From Zeugodacus cucurbitae (taxonomy: Eukaryota; Arthropoda; Insecta; Diptera; Tephritidae): a stretch of DNA of 64,000 nt. Position numbers and translations under genes: made by a program. A model generated the notes under the pieces. It did not search any database. It was not told the origin of the DNA and saw only the letters and a list, made by a program, of their open reading frames with translations. Where the stretch lies: contig NC_071670.1 of assembly GCF_028554725.1 (NCBI RefSeq), positions 52,751,501 through 52,815,500 of the forward strand. The letters are read 5' to 3'. Positions 60,520 to 64,000 of the stretch are shown piece after piece (within the stretch, counting starts at the first letter, position 1; the number at the start of each line of letters is the position of its first letter).

Positions 60520-61622
60520 AAATACATAAAAAAAAAATAAAAATTGCATCTCCATTCCAACAAATTTGCAGAAACAATTCAAGTTTGCGGGTAAATACAC
60601 GGCAACATATTTTTATTCGGATTCCAATAATTTCTGATTTTATTGTTTCCCCCCTCCGCCTGCTTTGTCGAAAGTTAAACTACAAACTCATATCACTAAC
60701 TTTTATGCAAACAACATACGATAAATATAAATATTAGCAAAATCACACGTGAATGCGTGTGTGTTCCACATAAATATGTACACATATGCTCATACAACTG
60801 CATGTATGTATGTATAAACACAAATATATCTGAAGCGTACACTCAGTCCAGCGCCACTCACGTTGCATTGAAATAAATAAAACTTTTATTGTACGCTCAA
60901 ATCGACGGAAAAGGCAGTCAAACACACACTCTTACACACATACATACATGTGTAAATTTATACGAGTTGGATGGATAGCTGATGGTTATGGAAGTGGTCT
61001 CGCAAAAGTTTCACTTATTTATTTATTTGCATTTTTATTCACATTTCTATTTCCATTTTATGCTCTCTTGTTTGCCGCTTGTTTGTTATTGTTTAACAAC
61101 ATAATGGTGTGTTTATCTATGCGTTTGAGTGCGAATGTGTTTGTGTGCTTTAAATATAGTTTTGTTTTACATAAATACTTGTGTTCACTTATCAATGCAA
61201 TAACACCAACAACAACAACAACAAGTGTAACAAACGCAGGAGAATAGATAAATAAATTGGTCAAGTGTAAATTTACATGAAAATATTTAAATAAAAAGCC
61301 ATCAATTGCAAAGTGGGAAACATTTCGAATTCCGAATATTGAATTCGTAAATTATACGATTTGATAAATAATATAAAAAAAAATATGTAAAAGGTCAGAC
61401 TCAATAAACTTGGTTATGAAGTAAGTAAATACTAAAATAAATATAGTTGCACACTTTTATTAATTTTTGGTCGAAGGAGGCATTTTTCGAAGATTTAACG
61501 GGAATATAATATTTAATTTAACGAAATAAAATATAATTTTCGTCAAAAAGAAATATAGAATATTATCATTTTGGATTTTACGAGTACAGCCTCAGCGGTT
61601 ATAAAAAAATTAATAAGGGTAC
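60520..61622. other. Unique AT-rich sequence, no gene seen
   Basis: CA/GT and ATACATACAT microsatellites near 60760-60815 and 60928-60950, and CAACAACAACAACAA near 61209. Opposed frames 60948-61247 (+) and 61058-61264 (-) are chance overlaps. Confidence 0.5.
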
Positions 61623-62345
61623 AGAAAAAACGTTAACTTCGGCTGTACCGAAGCTAATATACCATTCACAGGTGCACTACTTTTAGTAACTATGTGTTTA
61701 AGCAAATCTAAAGACGTACGAAAAAGTAAGAAAAAATTTTAATAATTCTTTTTAGCCGAGTTGTTTGCTAGAAACCTTAAGGTTATATAGTTAACCGATC
61801 TGAACAATTTCTTCGGAGATTATATTATTACCTTAAGCAGTAATCCATGTCAAATTTCGTCCACCACGTAAAATGCGAAAATTTTCCATACGAGTCATTG
61901 ATCCGATCGTTCGGTTTGTATGGCAGCAATATGCTATAGTGAACCGATCTCAACAATTTTTTCGGAGATTAAATTATTTCTATGGACAATAACTCACACC
62001 AAATTTCGTGAGGATACGTGGTAAAATGCGGAAGTTTTCCATAGAAGCCATTGATTCCGATCGTTCAGTTTGTATGGCACCTATATGATATAGTGCTCCG
62101 ATATCGGCAGTTCCGACTAATGAGCAGCTTCTTGAAGAGAAAATAACATCTGCGAAATTTCAAAACGATATCTTAAAAACTGAAGGACTAATTCGTATAT
62201 ATATAGACAGACAGACAGACAGACAGATGGACATGGCTAAATCGACTCAGTTCAACATACTGATCATTTATATATATACTTTATAGGGCCTCCGAAGCTT
62301 CCTTCTGGGTGTTACAAACTTCGTGACAAACTTAATATACCCTGT
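61623..62345 (-). mobile_element. Family B element, copy 3
   Basis: Mirror image of copy 1. The stem-loop CTTCGG-CTGTA-CCGAAG lies at about 61638-61654 near the 3' tip. Two internal units of about 150 bp follow, with CGATCGTTCGGTTTGTATGG and CGATCGTTCAGTTTGTATGG. GACAGACAGACAGACAGA lies at 62210. The 5' part CTTCCTTCTGGGTGTTAC and GACAAACTTAATATACCC ends at about 62345. Confidence 0.8.
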
Positions 62346-64000
62346 TCATTATTAGTCCTTTTAAGAGTATGGATTTGATCCACAACCTGCGAGAAGGTTT
62401 CAGCACTTCCCATACTCTTGCGCGAGTTGAGAAAGGGAGAAGGGGAACCACCAAAGTGATCGATATTAGGATACTGTAAGTTCTATTTAAGAGGTTAGCG
62501 TCTATCTTGGAACATGCGGTTTGTTTGAGAAATAGTTGTCATAAAGTATGAGTTCTCTTGGATACAGTTTCAGCATTGGAGTAGGTAACCTAAACTTAAC
62601 AAGAAAGCCATAATAAGCCATTTTGACGACCTCCACCTTAAATGATAAAGTACCTCTATTGTTCCCGACTTTTTCGGATCTACATAACCAGAACACTTCA
62701 CAATTCTGTCAACCCTGGTAGCAAAGTCACAAAGAATACATATGATCTTCTCCGCAAATGAAAAAAAAACTTCAAACTTTTGTCAAGCCTCGTGGAATAG
62801 AGAAAGTGGAGGCTCCCTTCTAGACCATCACTTATGTTATTTGAGAGTTTTACTCAGCATTTGTCTCTCTTTCTTTTTTTATTTCTCAAAACAGATAATA
62901 TAATTCAACTTTTTCGTTCAGTCGCTACATGTGTAAGAGAAGCCAAATTAGAAGAAATTAGAGAAAACTCTTTGTGACAAGAGACCATTCCAACGACAGT
63001 CGGGACTACACATCCAGAACAAATTTTTTCTGGCACAAGATTAGGCTACGTTAGTCTGGTAGGCCAGAAAGCCACATATAAACCAGTTTTGATCTTTGTG
63101 AATAGATGAAGTGCCGTCAGTTATGAGAAGTAGTCGTCCTTTAGGATGCCTACACTTGACGCGAATTTCAAAAGATTTTGTGGTTTGATATCTCTTCCCA
63201 ATTATCGTACTGTGAAGCCCCCAAATGCTGAAGCCGTTGCCTTGATAATGCAGTACAAGCACATTAGAGATGCTCCATTGTTTCTCTGGTACCTTGCTAT
63301 CGACATTTCCTGCAGTCTTCACGATCTATTAGCTACATCTTGTAGTCGTACGCCGCCACCAGACTGTGAGTCACAAGGTCGAATTTTGCTGAATGGTACC
63401 GTCTACCAAAATTAAAGCATAATTGAATATCTGTGAAGTCCAGAATTTCTAGAGAAATCACAACTTCATGGCTAGATCTTTGTATAATGTTCTTCGACCC
63501 AATTTAGTTGAGAAGTAGTCTATACTATTTACAAAGTTGACAACAATCTCGCTCATATGAACCGGCTACAATCTCTACAAATGATAAAATTTTGGTCGTA
63601 TGTGCTTTATAATGAATATAACCAATTTCTGGGACTCAATTACCTCCACTCCAACCCCAATAGTGACGAAGTAAGATAAAAGCAAGTTCTACTTTAGAAG
63701 TGTCAAATTCAAAAGTATTTAACATCACTTGATATATATTCCAATTCCATGAACTGAATCGAAATTTCACAGTTGGTTAATTTAATTGGGAATTAAAAGC
63801 TCGTGAAGACACACGGGGCTTGGAAAGCTCATCAAAAAATCATTTGCGCGAATAATAAAATCCAAATTCCAATAAAAATAAATAAAATACTGCTTTCCAC
63901 CGCAAAAAAGAAAAAATGCGCAAACTCATAAAAAGCGCAATCAAATTTAATGTTTTAATTATGAACAACGGAAGTACGAGACGGCTCGGCGTATGCGGGC
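62346..64000. other. Unique sequence to the window end, no gene seen
   Basis: Frames at 62502-62696 (-), 63041-63322 (-) and 63146-63415 (+) overlap on opposite strands and lack motifs. Nothing else recognised. The last bases become GC-richer (CGGCTCGGCGTATGCGGGC), which may mark something starting beyond the window. Confidence 0.45.

Overview
The window reads as non-coding DNA from a large, repeat-rich insect genome. The most likely source is a higher fly. I lean towards a tephritid-type fruit fly, but only because the AT-rich base composition, the short CAA/TGT (poly-Q-like) runs and the two dominant interspersed families feel typical of those flies; that is inference, not a search result. 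There is no operon structure, and I found no intact protein-coding gene, tRNA, rRNA or CRISPR array. Almost every open frame of 60-130 codons is a shadow of AT-rich DNA or of a simple repeat.

Most recognisable content is mobile DNA at different stages of decay. Family A is a non-coding element of about 1.1-1.25 kb. Its ends carry a motif around TAAGTTCGGGTGTAACCGAA followed by TATACTCTCGCAA, in inverted orientation. Copies lie at 1-1118, 2355-3606, 3640-4250 (decayed), 19924-21070, 30865-31998 and 51682-52200, with fragments at 26000-26230 and 57290-57480. Family B is a 0.55-0.75 kb non-coding element with a 3' stem-loop and an internal unit of about 150 bp. Its copies lie at 23721-24441, 28663-29228 and 61623-62345, and its layout resembles the DINE/Helentron type. 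Mariner relics lie at 5531-6122, 13880-14100, 40979-41789 and 58631-60519. Two 5'-truncated LINE copies (9548-9994 and 14260-15172) are each framed by a clear target-site duplication. A LINE RNase H relic lies at 25052-25620. Small inverted-repeat elements include a TTAA-flanked one (49272-49755), a pogo/Tigger-like one (19291-19449) and a 620 bp one (41802-42423).

Tandem DNA includes a 0.77 kb AACAT-type pentamer array with higher-order structure (11385-12155) and a decayed array marked by GGCAACCCT at alternating spacing (16600-18100). There is also a fresh 252 bp duplication (50825-51328) and a minisatellite grown from a mariner transposase segment (58898-60150).

Three places could be 5' ends of real genes with large introns, all tentative: an Inr+DPE core promoter and short start exon at 35505-35590 (+); a leader exon ending in a strong splice donor at 26377 (-); and a short ATG exon ending in GTAAGT at 53611 (+). 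The remaining stretches are unique AT-rich sequence with microsatellites. I saw no convincing undescribed functional system. The most unusual object is the mariner copy that has expanded internally into a minisatellite.
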